Assembly (NCBI GenBank): GCA_937906475.1
Contig: CALCZA010000006.1
Location: 1 to 49,686, forward strand
Origin: an uncultured bacterium
GTDB taxonomy: Bacteria; Planctomycetota; UBA1135; UBA2386
DNA: 49,686 bases
Direction of reading: 5' to 3'
In this document: positions 36,104-43,273 of the stretch, one piece after another
Position numbering within the stretch: the first letter of the stretch is position 1
Layout: each line of letters opens with the position of its first letter
The notes under the pieces: model-generated
What the model was told of the DNA's origin: nothing
The model's input: the letters and a program-made list of their open reading frames with translations, nothing else
The model's database searches: none
Translations under genes and position numbers: made by a program

Positions 36104-36538
36104 ATGAATGGCAACGTAGGCATACCGTTTGCCGGTCAGAGAATGATCTGCATGGCACTCGTGCTTGGCATGGCGATGTACGCAGTCGTTGTCGGCCTCA
36201 TCTTGAAGTTGAACGATGGCGTCGGGATGATCGAAGAGCCAATCGAAGTGCTCGACACCATCGCACTGGTCGTCGGCATAGCCGTCGCGGTCCTCGCGGT
36301 GTTCGCGCGCATTTTGATAGCCAAGAAGGCGGCGACTGCCGACAAGGACCAACGCGCCACGCCGCGCTTCCTGTCACTCGTCGTGCCGCTCGTGCTCCTC
36401 GAAGGAGGTTGCTTGCTCGCGATCACCGTCTGGATGTTGAACGGGAATGCGGTTCCGGCACTCGCAGTCGCTTGCGTGCTGCTATCGATCGCGATCGCAA
36501 TGATCCCGCTGCAAGATCGAGACACCGACACGATCTAG
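36104..36538 (+). CDS. four-helix membrane protein of unknown function
   Basis: A 144-residue membrane protein with four predicted segments: about residues 14-34 (MICMALVLGMAMYAVVVGLI), 48-68 (IALVVGIAVAVLAVFARIL), 89-108 (LSLVVPLVLLEGGCLLAITV) and 115-133. A short loop after segment 1 holds the acidic GMIEEPIEV. It resembles many small bacterial inner-membrane proteins and I recognise no named family. The gene stands 43 bases after the helical protein gene on the same strand but has its own -10-like box 6 bases from the ATG. It ends 98 bases before a convergent hydrolase gene. Confidence 0.72.
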   Translation: MNGNVGIPFAGQRMICMALVLGMAMYAVVVGLILKLNDGVGMIEEPIEVLDTIALVVGIAVAVLAVFARILIAKKAATADKDQRATPRFLSLVVPLVLLEGGCLLAITVWMLNGNAVPALAVACVLLSIAIAMIPLQDRDTDTI

Positions 36539-36636
36539 CTCAGTGAAACACGCCAGCCAGGCCCTCAGGGCCGAGGCCTAGCCACCACGCTATAAACGAG
36601 GTTTCGGCATCGTCAGCAACCTCTATTTGACTTCGG

Positions 36637-37938
36637 TCACTGCGGCAGACGCAACCGCGCCAGCAGGCGGCCAACAGCTTGATCAAACGCCGCCGGTAAT
36701 TCCAAGAAGGCGCGGCCGTGGCCGACGTTTGGAACCTGCCACAGTTCTTTCACGCCCTCGTGCTGGGGCATGCGCTCGTAGATGTTCTTGACCGTTTGGG
36801 GCGGCGCGCGATCGTCGAGTTCTTCGCCGACCAACAGGACTGGCAGATCGTGCGGCATCGTCGCCAGCACTTCGATCGGCGAGACATCCGTTGGCGTGAA
36901 GTCTGACCAAGCGCCAAGCGACGTCAGGATTAGCGAACGCCACGGCTCATACAGAAAAGCGGCCGAGCGTCGATCTCCCGGCCGGCTGAACGCCATCATA
37001 CGATGCGCGGCGGCGGTCAGGTCGTCGATCGGAGCGTCGAGCAATACGCCCGCCACATCATCGATGCGCGGCACAGCCAGAGAAACGGCGACCGTGCCGA
37101 GACTCACGCCAAACAACACCAACGGCGTCTTCGCTCGCCCCGGCTGCGAACGCACGTAATCGACGACCGCAACGATATCGTCGCTCTCGCGCAAGCCGCC
37201 AGTGAACGGAGCTCTGGTGCTGCGACCGTGATTGCGCTGATCAACCAACCAGCACTCACAGCCGCGATTGCGCAGTATGTCCGCCACTGGCTCCAACTCC
37301 ATCGACGAGCGGAACAAGCCGTGCACGAGCACGGCGACGGCAACTGGCTCGGCGATTTTCGCTTCGAGGCGATAGGCGCGAATCGTCACACCATCCGAAC
37401 TCGGCACGCTGCGCGCTCGCTTGCGTGCAGCAGCGACGATGTCATCCGCAACCGAAGGTTTGCGGGCCTGCTTCTCGGCATCCAGCGTATCCCAGGTCTG
37501 CACGAGTAGTTCGCCATCGACGGCGACACGCGGACCTTCATAGAGTTGCTCTAGTCCGCGCGACGTCAGGTTGCGCGAGCCCCACCAACCAAGGAAGGCC
37601 GGAAAGGTCACGAACAGATGGATCGTGAACAAGCCAAGGTGGCTCCAACCGACGATGCGCCAGAAGCGCCGTTGTGGTTTGCGCAACAACCACCGCACCA
37701 GACCAACGATGAGCACTAGCACCATCGTGACCGCGGAGAAGAACAGCGCCGCGAGCACCGGCAACATCAGGAACCGCACCCCGACAGCAATCACACACAT
37801 GCCGGCGATGACCCTGACGCAACCGCGCAGGTATGCGTCCAACGGCCGCTGCAATCGCCACCGAATCAAGCCACCAATGATCGACAAGGTCGCGACGGCC
37901 GCGATGAGTTTCAGCGCAACTTCCAGGGGGCCGCTCAT
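36637..37938 (-). CDS. membrane-anchored alpha/beta hydrolase
   Basis: A 433-residue serine hydrolase. The first 120 residues hold about four membrane segments (residues 7-25, 41-60, 62-86, 98-115). The catalytic domain (from about 180) has the oxyanion strand VAVLVHGLFRSS, the nucleophile elbow LFGVSLGT with S279, an acidic EELDDRAPP and the catalytic His in NVGHGRAFLELP. The fold fits lysophospholipase or esterase types with a cap that is not obvious. ATG 37938 overlaps the mqnD stop by 4 bases, so it is translationally coupled to menaquinone biosynthesis. In the futalosine pathway the link is not obvious, and a membrane-lipid role is possible. Confidence 0.85.
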   Translation of the reverse strand: MSGPLEVALKLIAAVATLSIIGGLIRWRLQRPLDAYLRGCVRVIAGMCVIAVGVRFLMLPVLAALFFSAVTMVLVLIVGLVRWLLRKPQRRFWRIVGWSHLGLFTIHLFVTFPAFLGWWGSRNLTSRGLEQLYEGPRVAVDGELLVQTWDTLDAEKQARKPSVADDIVAAARKRARSVPSSDGVTIRAYRLEAKIAEPVAVAVLVHGLFRSSMELEPVADILRNRGCECWLVDQRNHGRSTRAPFTGGLRESDDIVAVVDYVRSQPGRAKTPLVLFGVSLGTVAVSLAVPRIDDVAGVLLDAPIDDLTAAAHRMMAFSRPGDRRSAAFLYEPWRSLILTSLGAWSDFTPTDVSPIEVLATMPHDLPVLLVGEELDDRAPPQTVKNIYERMPQHEGVKELWQVPNVGHGRAFLELPAAFDQAVGRLLARLRLPQ

Positions 37939-38789
37939 GCGGAAGCCTCTCGAAAGGCGGAACCACCGGCGGGCAACAGCCCGGCGAGTCGCCCCCTGCT
38001 CAGTAACTCGTCGATCGCCGCACGGCCGACGTCGCCAAGGTCCTCGCTGAAGTCGTTGACGTAGAGCGCGATGTGCTGGTCACAAACGTCGTCGGCCATT
38101 TCCTGCGCGTGTTCGCGAATCCAGGCACGGGCCCGCTCAGGCTCACGGCGCGCCAACCGAACTGAATCGCGCAGGGCAGCCTCAATGGCGAAGAAGTCTG
38201 CATCGCTGAGGTCGCGCCGGGCGCAGATCACGCCGAGAGGCAACGGGCCGTTGGTTTCGCGTTCCCACAAGACGCCTAGGTCCGCGAGTTCACGTAGGCC
38301 ATGTTCGGCGTAGGTAAAGCGGCTCTCATGGATCACGAGCCCGGCATCGCAGGCTCCCGACGCCACCGCCGGCATGATCTCATCGAAACGCATCGCGACG
38401 ACCTCCCCCGCTTTGGGCAGCAAACTCGCCATCAACAGACTGGCCGTGGTGTGATGACCAGGAATCGCGACGCGCGACTTCGGCAGGTCTTCGAGCCTCA
38501 TCGCCGGATTGCGGCAAACCACCAGCGGCCCGCAGCCAAACCCCAACGCCGCCCCGCTGCCGAGCACCGCATAGCGATCAATACAGCGCGCCAACGCCGG
38601 CAGGCTCAGTTTGGTCACGGCCGGCGCGCGGCTTCCGGACACCGCCTGTTCGTTGAGCGTCTCGATGTCGGCCAGTTCCGGTTCGAACACGACCGACGAA
38701 TCGATCGCTCCATGCACCGCCGCCCAGAAGGCAAACGTATCATTGGGGCACGGCGAGAAGCCGAAGCGAAACCGGTGGACACCACTCAC
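37935..38789 (-). CDS. mqnD: 1,4-dihydroxy-6-naphthoate synthase
   Basis: A 284-residue enzyme of the futalosine route to menaquinone, which converts cyclic dehypoxanthinyl futalosine to 1,4-dihydroxy-6-naphthoate. The family N-terminus FGFSPCPNDTFAFWA is unmistakable, followed by DIETLNEQA, VTKLSLPAL, VLGSGAALGFGCGPL, the PGHHTTASLLMAS binding motif and GLVIHESRFTY, with the usual C-terminal HIALYVNDFSEDLG. Length matches. The start is GTG at 38789. The stop overlaps the following hydrolase start by 4 bases. Presence indicates this organism makes menaquinone by the mqn pathway, so other mqn genes should lie elsewhere in the genome. Confidence 0.95.
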   Translation of the reverse strand: MSGVHRFRFGFSPCPNDTFAFWAAVHGAIDSSVVFEPELADIETLNEQAVSGSRAPAVTKLSLPALARCIDRYAVLGSGAALGFGCGPLVVCRNPAMRLEDLPKSRVAIPGHHTTASLLMASLLPKAGEVVAMRFDEIMPAVASGACDAGLVIHESRFTYAEHGLRELADLGVLWERETNGPLPLGVICARRDLSDADFFAIEAALRDSVRLARREPERARAWIREHAQEMADDVCDQHIALYVNDFSEDLGDVGRAAIDELLSRGRLAGLLPAGGSAFREASA

Positions 38790-38859
38790 GAGTGCAGGCT
38801 ACGGACCACCCCACTGTGGGTCCATCACTCCTCGCGCACACGCACACGACTTGCTTGGA

Positions 38860-39123
38860 TCATTCTGGGTCCCGCAGCAGCATGCGAACGCCGACAGGCC
38901 CAGTCACCATCAGGTTGCCCGTTTGCAGACCTCCGGGACCTTCTCGGGTCGCGCCCGCCAACTGGAACGGCACCTAGGGATCACTGCCAGCCTGAGTCTC
39001 CAACAGGGCCGTGACGCTGCCTGGCCCCGTCAACTGAGCCGGCGTGACGGCACCGCCAGAGCCAGAACGGCACGCAGAGAGCAGAAAAAGTGTCGGCAGA
39101 ACGCATTGGAGGGCCTGGCGCAC
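38860..39123 (-). pseudogene. small lipoprotein frame interrupted by TAG
   Basis: On the minus strand a GTG at 39123 opens MRQALQCVLPTLFLLSAC, a good lipoprotein signal peptide with lipobox LLSA-C18, followed by RSGSGGAVTPAQLTGPGS. The frame meets TAG at 38974-38976 after 49 codons, then continues in frame for 37 codons (VPFQLAGATREGPGGLQ, then TGNLMVTGPVGVRMLLRDPE) to a TGA at 38860. The protein-like flavour on both sides suggests one 86-residue gene with a nonsense mutation or sequencing error. A functional 49-residue product or readthrough is possible but less likely. The gap around it (38790-39234) holds no other gene that I can support. Confidence 0.5.
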
Positions 39124-39219
39124 AGCCACAACGCTGCCAGGGACACCAACCAGACGAAGGGCACTGAGAGTAACTGTTCATGACTCCGAGTCAGGAGTCG
39201 GAACGCGCGCGCAGATAGG

Positions 39220-39225
39220 TAGGCT
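39220..39225 (+). promoter_or_regulatory. -10-like box upstream of pyrC
   Basis: TAGGCT ends 9 bases before the ATG at 39235; a transcript would have about a 3-base leader. No -35 recognised. Confidence 0.28.
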
Positions 39226-39234
39226 GGTTGCGCA

Positions 39235-40266
39235 ATGCGACTTGAGCTGACCCGACCGGACGACTGGCACGTGCATCTTCGCGATGGCGCGGGCCTCAAC
39301 ACTGTGACCCCCGACATCGCCCGCCAGTTTGCGCGTGCGATCGTCATGCCCAACCTGAAGCCACCAGTCACGACGGTGGCCGAGGCGGCCAGCTACCGCG
39401 AACGCATCCTTGCAGCGGTGCCCGCCGGCGCACAGTTCGAGCCACTGATGACGCTCTACCTGACCGACAGCACCCAGCCGGCCGAAATCGAAGCGGCCAA
39501 GCAGTCGGGCTTTGTGCACGCGGTGAAGTTCTATCCCGCCGGCGCGACGACCAACTCAGAGAACGGCGTTACCGATTGGGGCAAAGTCCACGAGACGCTG
39601 GCGATGCTTGAACGCGTCGACATGCCATTGTTGCTGCACGGTGAAGTCACCGACCAGACGATCGACATCTTCGATCGCGAACGTGTCTTCCTCGAACGGC
39701 ACCTGGCGCCACTGCAGCGCGACTTCCCCAAGTTGCGCATCGTGCTTGAGCACGTCACGACCAAGGACGCAGTCGACTTCGTTCGCAATGCTGGCCCAAA
39801 CGTCGCGGCGACGATCACCGCCCACCACTTGCTGTGGAACCGCAACGAGATCTTCCGCGGCGGGCTGCGGCCACACGCTTATTGCCTGCCGGTTCTGAAG
39901 CGGGAGATCCATCGCCAAGCGTTGGTTGCCGCCGCGACCGGTGACGATGCGAGCTTCTTCCTGGGCACCGACAGTGCACCGCACGCTCGCGGCCGGAAGG
40001 AAAGCGACTGCGGGTGCGCCGGCATCTACACGTCGCACGCAGCGCTCGAACTCTACGCGGAGGCATTCGAAGAGGTTTCGGCACTCGATAAACTCGAAGC
40101 CTTCGCGAGCCTTCGCGGCGCGGACTTCTACCGACTGCCGCGCAACCAGGACAAGGTCACGCTCGAACGGCGCGAGCAGAGTGTGCCGGCCGAATTGCCG
40201 TTCGGCGACGAGATGCTAGTGCCGATGCGTGCCGGTGAGACGATCGCTTGGCAGCAGGTCGACTAA
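39235..40266 (+). CDS. pyrC: dihydroorotase (class II)
   Basis: A 343-residue zinc amidohydrolase that closes carbamoyl aspartate to dihydroorotate in pyrimidine biosynthesis. Signature sites: H12-V-H14-L-R16 for metal and substrate, the carboxylated lysine K98 in [14 protein letters not shown], His ligands in LLLHGEV and LEHVTTKD, and the catalytic Asp in [16 protein letters not shown]. The C-terminal [15 protein letters not shown] motif is typical of the E. coli-type enzyme, and the length (343 against about 348) agrees. It lies alone, with no other pyr gene in the window. It is convergent with the radical SAM gene, 27 bases away. Confidence 0.96.
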   Translation: MRLELTRPDDWHVHLRDGAGLNTVTPDIARQFARAIVMPNLKPPVTTVAEAASYRERILAAVPAGAQFEPLMTLYLTDSTQPAEIEAAKQSGFVHAVKFYPAGATTNSENGVTDWGKVHETLAMLERVDMPLLLHGEVTDQTIDIFDRERVFLERHLAPLQRDFPKLRIVLEHVTTKDAVDFVRNAGPNVAATITAHHLLWNRNEIFRGGLRPHAYCLPVLKREIHRQALVAAATGDDASFFLGTDSAPHARGRKESDCGCAGIYTSHAALELYAEAFEEVSALDKLEAFASLRGADFYRLPRNQDKVTLERREQSVPAELPFGDEMLVPMRAGETIAWQQVD

Positions 40267-40293
40267 CCGCCACCAGCGCGAACGAGCGCGCCG

Positions 40294-41424
40294 TTACTCC
40301 TTAGAGTCCGACGGCTGCTTCTTTTTGATCCAACTCTTATCGAACTTGGGGTTGGCCGTCAGCACGTCGCACGTGCTGCAAACGTCGGCGTAGTCCTTGT
40401 TGTTCATGTTGCGTCGGAACTCGCGATACTTCTCGCCATTCCAGATCTCGGTCATCGAGTTGTCGTTGACGTTGCCCATCAACAACTCGCGCGGGCCGCG
40501 ACAGCACGGGTAGACCTCGCCGTTGGGCTCGATCTTGGTGTAGTTGCTGGCCATCGAGCAGAAGTGCGGAAAGCGGTCGCGCACTTCGTCGAGCATGACC
40601 GACAGCACTTCGGGCGTGATCTGGCGCGCCATCGGAGCGCGCGGCACGACCGAGCGACGGTAGGGATCATCCATGTCGACGTGGAAGATCAGGTCGCGCT
40701 CTTCGGCGCGCTTGCAGGCCTTGTCGAACGACGCGCAAATCTGCTCTTCGGTGTAGGCCGCGAATACGTTCTGGTCGCGGCAACGCACGGCATTGTCGAG
40801 CATCGGCTGGATGCGCAGGTCACAACCCGCTTCGACCGCACCGAGGTCAGCAACGAAGTCGACCAACTCATCGATGTGCTCAAGGTTGTCTTTAACCAAC
40901 ACCGCCACGAACCCAACTGGAACGCCGCGCTCGGTCGCAATCTTCAAGATATCGCGAACGTTGGTGACGACGGTTTCGAAATTGGCGCGGTCGCGCAGCA
41001 TCTCGAACACTTCTTTGCGCGGGCTATCGAACGAAATCCACAGCTTGTGCACCCGGTCCGCCATGTCTGCGAACTTCGCGCCGGTGAGCAGCGTGCAATT
41101 CGAATACATGTTGAGGTAGACCTCGTGCTCGCGGCACTTCTTCAGCACCATCGGGAAGTTGGCGAGCATCGGCTCGGACAACGCCGAGGGCGTCCACAGG
41201 GTCATGTCAGGCAGGATCTCATCGAGCAACTTGACGGCGTCGTCCGTCTTCATCACCTCAACCGGCAAGCCATCAGCTTGCTGGCACATGATGCAGCGAA
41301 GGTTGCAGACGTTGTTGGGAGCAAACTCCAACCATGCCGGCTTCGACGTCCACTCTTCCGCCTCCGTCGCGAGGTCGGCGATTACGGAGTAGTAGTTGCG
41401 TATTTCTCGAACAATCTTGCTCAT
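40294..41424 (-). CDS. radical SAM/SPASM domain protein
   Basis: A 376-residue iron-sulfur enzyme. The radical SAM cluster motif C40-x3-C44-x2-C47 is in NNVCNLRCIMCQQ, followed by the usual TIM-barrel elements (LNMYSNCTLL, KLWISFDSP, GVPVGFVAVLVKDN). A C-terminal SPASM-like region has FCSMASNY, NGEVYPCCRGPRELLMGN, EIWNGEKYREFRRNM and VCSTCD, giving ligands for extra clusters. Such proteins modify peptides or make cofactors; here no precursor peptide gene is seen. The closest neighbour on the same strand is the thioredoxin-like TGA-containing gene, 168 bases upstream. Substrate is unknown. The upstream sequence reads TATAATG, where a consensus -10 overlaps the start codon; this is probably coincidental. 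Confidence 0.88.
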   Translation of the reverse strand: MSKIVREIRNYYSVIADLATEAEEWTSKPAWLEFAPNNVCNLRCIMCQQADGLPVEVMKTDDAVKLLDEILPDMTLWTPSALSEPMLANFPMVLKKCREHEVYLNMYSNCTLLTGAKFADMADRVHKLWISFDSPRKEVFEMLRDRANFETVVTNVRDILKIATERGVPVGFVAVLVKDNLEHIDELVDFVADLGAVEAGCDLRIQPMLDNAVRCRDQNVFAAYTEEQICASFDKACKRAEERDLIFHVDMDDPYRRSVVPRAPMARQITPEVLSVMLDEVRDRFPHFCSMASNYTKIEPNGEVYPCCRGPRELLMGNVNDNSMTEIWNGEKYREFRRNMNNKDYADVCSTCDVLTANPKFDKSWIKKKQPSDSKE

Positions 41425-41592
41425 TATACGTGGCCCCCGAGGGCAACCGAGGTCGCGAAGTTATCTAGCATCCTACCCCCAGTATCGGTGGTCACGCCGT
41501 CCAAGCTCTCACTTCCTCAAACCGCCGGTGCCATGGCCCGCATCAGTCGCTAGCACAATTCTCACGAATCCACTCAGCGCCAACGATCGACC

Positions 41593-42567
41593 TCACCGAC
41601 CTTTCGAAGGCGGGATCTCCGACTGCCACTGCACTCGATTGCGAATGCCCTGGCGGCGCAGACGGCGCGTATCGACAGCCTTAGGTTTGTGACTAGCGAC
41701 TGCCGCGAGCAGCAATTTCTGGAGGTCCTCGACCGTCGCAGAGGCCTTCGCCGACCCGACGATTTCACCGGTCAAGCCGTATTGCTCGCTGCGCGCAATC
41801 ATCACGCCGGCCTTCGGAGCCTTGTCTGCACCCTTGAGCGACTTCCAATCGGTTTTGTCATCGGCGACCGCATACAAGAACCGCCCGATCAACTTGTCCG
41901 ACCAGCTCAACTCGATGAGCTTCTTACGCATCTCCTTAACCTGCTGCTCATCACCGCGCAGGATCACCAACTGCTGTGCGTCACACTCGGTCACATTGAG
42001 CGCGATGCGAACGTCCTCGAGTACCGGCAGACCAAGGTCGGCGGCAGCCACCTTCTTGCGACCTGGAAACCGCTTCGCCACGGCACGCATCTTGGTCGCC
42101 ATCTCCGCGGCATCGTCGAATGCCATTCGCGGCGAGCGCCCAGCCCGAACCAGGGCTTTCTTGCCTCTCGGATCCATGATCGTGAACACCGTGTTGACGA
42201 GTCGACGGCCGCCAAACAAGCGCTTCATCAACTTGGCTTCGTCGCTGTCTTCGAACGTGATCAAGCGCGCACAAACGAACTCACGCGAAGCCTCGACGAC
42301 TTGTTGGTCAGACAGGTAACTCCTGTCCATCTCTTGCTTGCCGGGTCACCACATGCCGGGCACGGACCCACAGTGCGGCGCGGCAAACACCAACAGGATT
42401 GGACGCTGCGAAGCTTCGGCCGCAGCAAGCGCACCAGTCCACGTGCCGTGCCAGGCGATGCGGGCCTCGACCTTGGCCCAATCGGTCGTGACCCCAGGCC
42501 CGGGCCCCTGCGCAAGCACGGGGGCAACGAGAGCGAGCCCCAACAACAAGCGATTCCAGACGTTCAT
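41593..42567 (-). CDS. candidate selenoprotein: secreted thioredoxin-fold protein with in-frame TGA
   Basis: One 324-residue frame crossed by a single TGA (42346-42348, codon 74). Before it: signal peptide (MNVWNRLLLGLALVAPVLAQ) and a thioredoxin-like first strand, RPILLVFAAPHCGSVPGMW, with C66. After it the frame continues PGKQEMDRSYLSDQQVVEAS, REFVCARLITFEDSD, LVNTVFTIMDPRGKK and so on, as in planctomycete thioredoxin-like proteins. A SECIS-like hairpin lies 24 bases downstream, so residue 74 is probably selenocysteine, set in W-U-P-G. A second ATG at 42330, five codons after the TGA, would yield a 245-residue protein lacking signal and first strand, which makes little sense. Nonsense mutation is the alternative. 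Cys homologues with W-C-P-G are predicted. Partner and substrate are unknown. Confidence 0.6.
42309..42348 (-). promoter_or_regulatory. candidate bacterial SECIS element after the in-frame TGA
   Basis: Reading the minus strand, TGA (42348-42346) is followed by 24 bases and then a loop AGTTA (42321-42317). GACAGG (42327-42322) pairs perfectly with CCTGTC (42316-42311), extended by two wobble pairs. The G at loop position 2 and the 24-base distance meet the accepted bacterial SECIS limits (G in the first two loop bases, loop 16-37 bases from TGA). Confidence 0.6.
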
Positions 42568-43009
42568 GGCCACTGCTAACGGTATTCGCCAGGTCACCCC
42601 ACCGCAGCAATCCCATTCTTGGTTCGGGAGAAACGAGGCCCCCAAGCACACCGGCGAACAGGCGGTCGCGTTAAAACAGACTAACTGCGCTAAATAGACC
42701 AACCAAACCCCCGCCATCAGCCCCACGGGCATCAATCCCACGGGCAGGGACGCCTCTGCGGCGAATTCAGCACCAGGGAAGTGCTGCTTCCACCGCCTGA
42801 ACTACGACCATGGAGACCGGGAACGCATCCATGGCGCCCCACGCCTGCAGGGCGAACGGGACCTGGAACGATCGACAGGCCCCTTCTTGGGGGTGGGACG
42901 CTTTTCTCGACCAGCTGGGAATCGCCTCCCAGCTGGGAATCGCCTCAAGGAGCAGCCGGAAAGTCCTTCCTCACCTGCCATTCCCAGTGGGAACAGGCAG
43001 GGAGGAAAA
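42568..43009. other. 442-base stretch without a supported gene
   Basis: Between the candidate selenoprotein start and tRNA-Gly I find no convincing gene on either strand. It holds two copies of CCCACGGGCA (42722-42731 and 42737-42746) and an 18-base tandem duplication (42911-42946). The short open frames across it have no domain or start signal I trust. It may carry the promoters of the flanking minus-strand gene and tRNA. Confidence 0.5.
42911..42946. repeat. perfect 18-base tandem duplication
   Basis: CCAGCTGGGAATCGCCTC occurs twice in direct succession (42911-42928 and 42929-42946). Each unit begins with the palindrome CCAGCTGG. It lies in noncoding DNA about 64 bases from the 3' end of tRNA-Gly. 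No function is evident. Confidence 0.8.
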
Positions 43010-43084
43010 TGGAGCGGGTGATGAGATTCGAACTCACGACCATCACGTTGGCAACGTGATGCTCTACCACTGAGCTACACCCGC
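43010..43084 (-). tRNA. tRNA-Gly(GCC)
   Basis: On the minus strand a full cloverleaf can be drawn: acceptor GCGGGTG/CACCCGC, D arm GCTC-AGTGGTAGA-GC (as in most tRNA-Gly), anticodon arm with a 5-bp TCACG/CGTGA stem and loop TTGCCAA (anticodon GCC, Gly), and T arm GTGAG-TTCGAAT-CTCAT. The discriminator is T and CCA is encoded in the DNA (43012-43010). It stands alone between a 442-base noncoding stretch and the acyl-CoA ligase gene on the other strand. Confidence 0.97.
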
Positions 43085-43273
43085 ATCCCAGCTACCCTGA
43101 GGCGAATAGCTCGTCTGGAGCAACCTTACCACCAGATTCAGCGTGAGCGAATCCAGAGTTGAGGGTTGACCCCGCGACCGAGGGCGCACATCTGTATGGA
43201 TCTGCACCGCGGTTGTCAAGCGTCTGAGTTCGCTTCCTTGACGCCTCCCACGGTGGTGCCGGAATCCTCGCGT

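Noticed and set aside
41423-41429. TATAATG at the radical SAM start, a consensus -10 hexamer.
   Set aside because: It overlaps the start codon and lacks a -35 at proper spacing, so it cannot drive this start.
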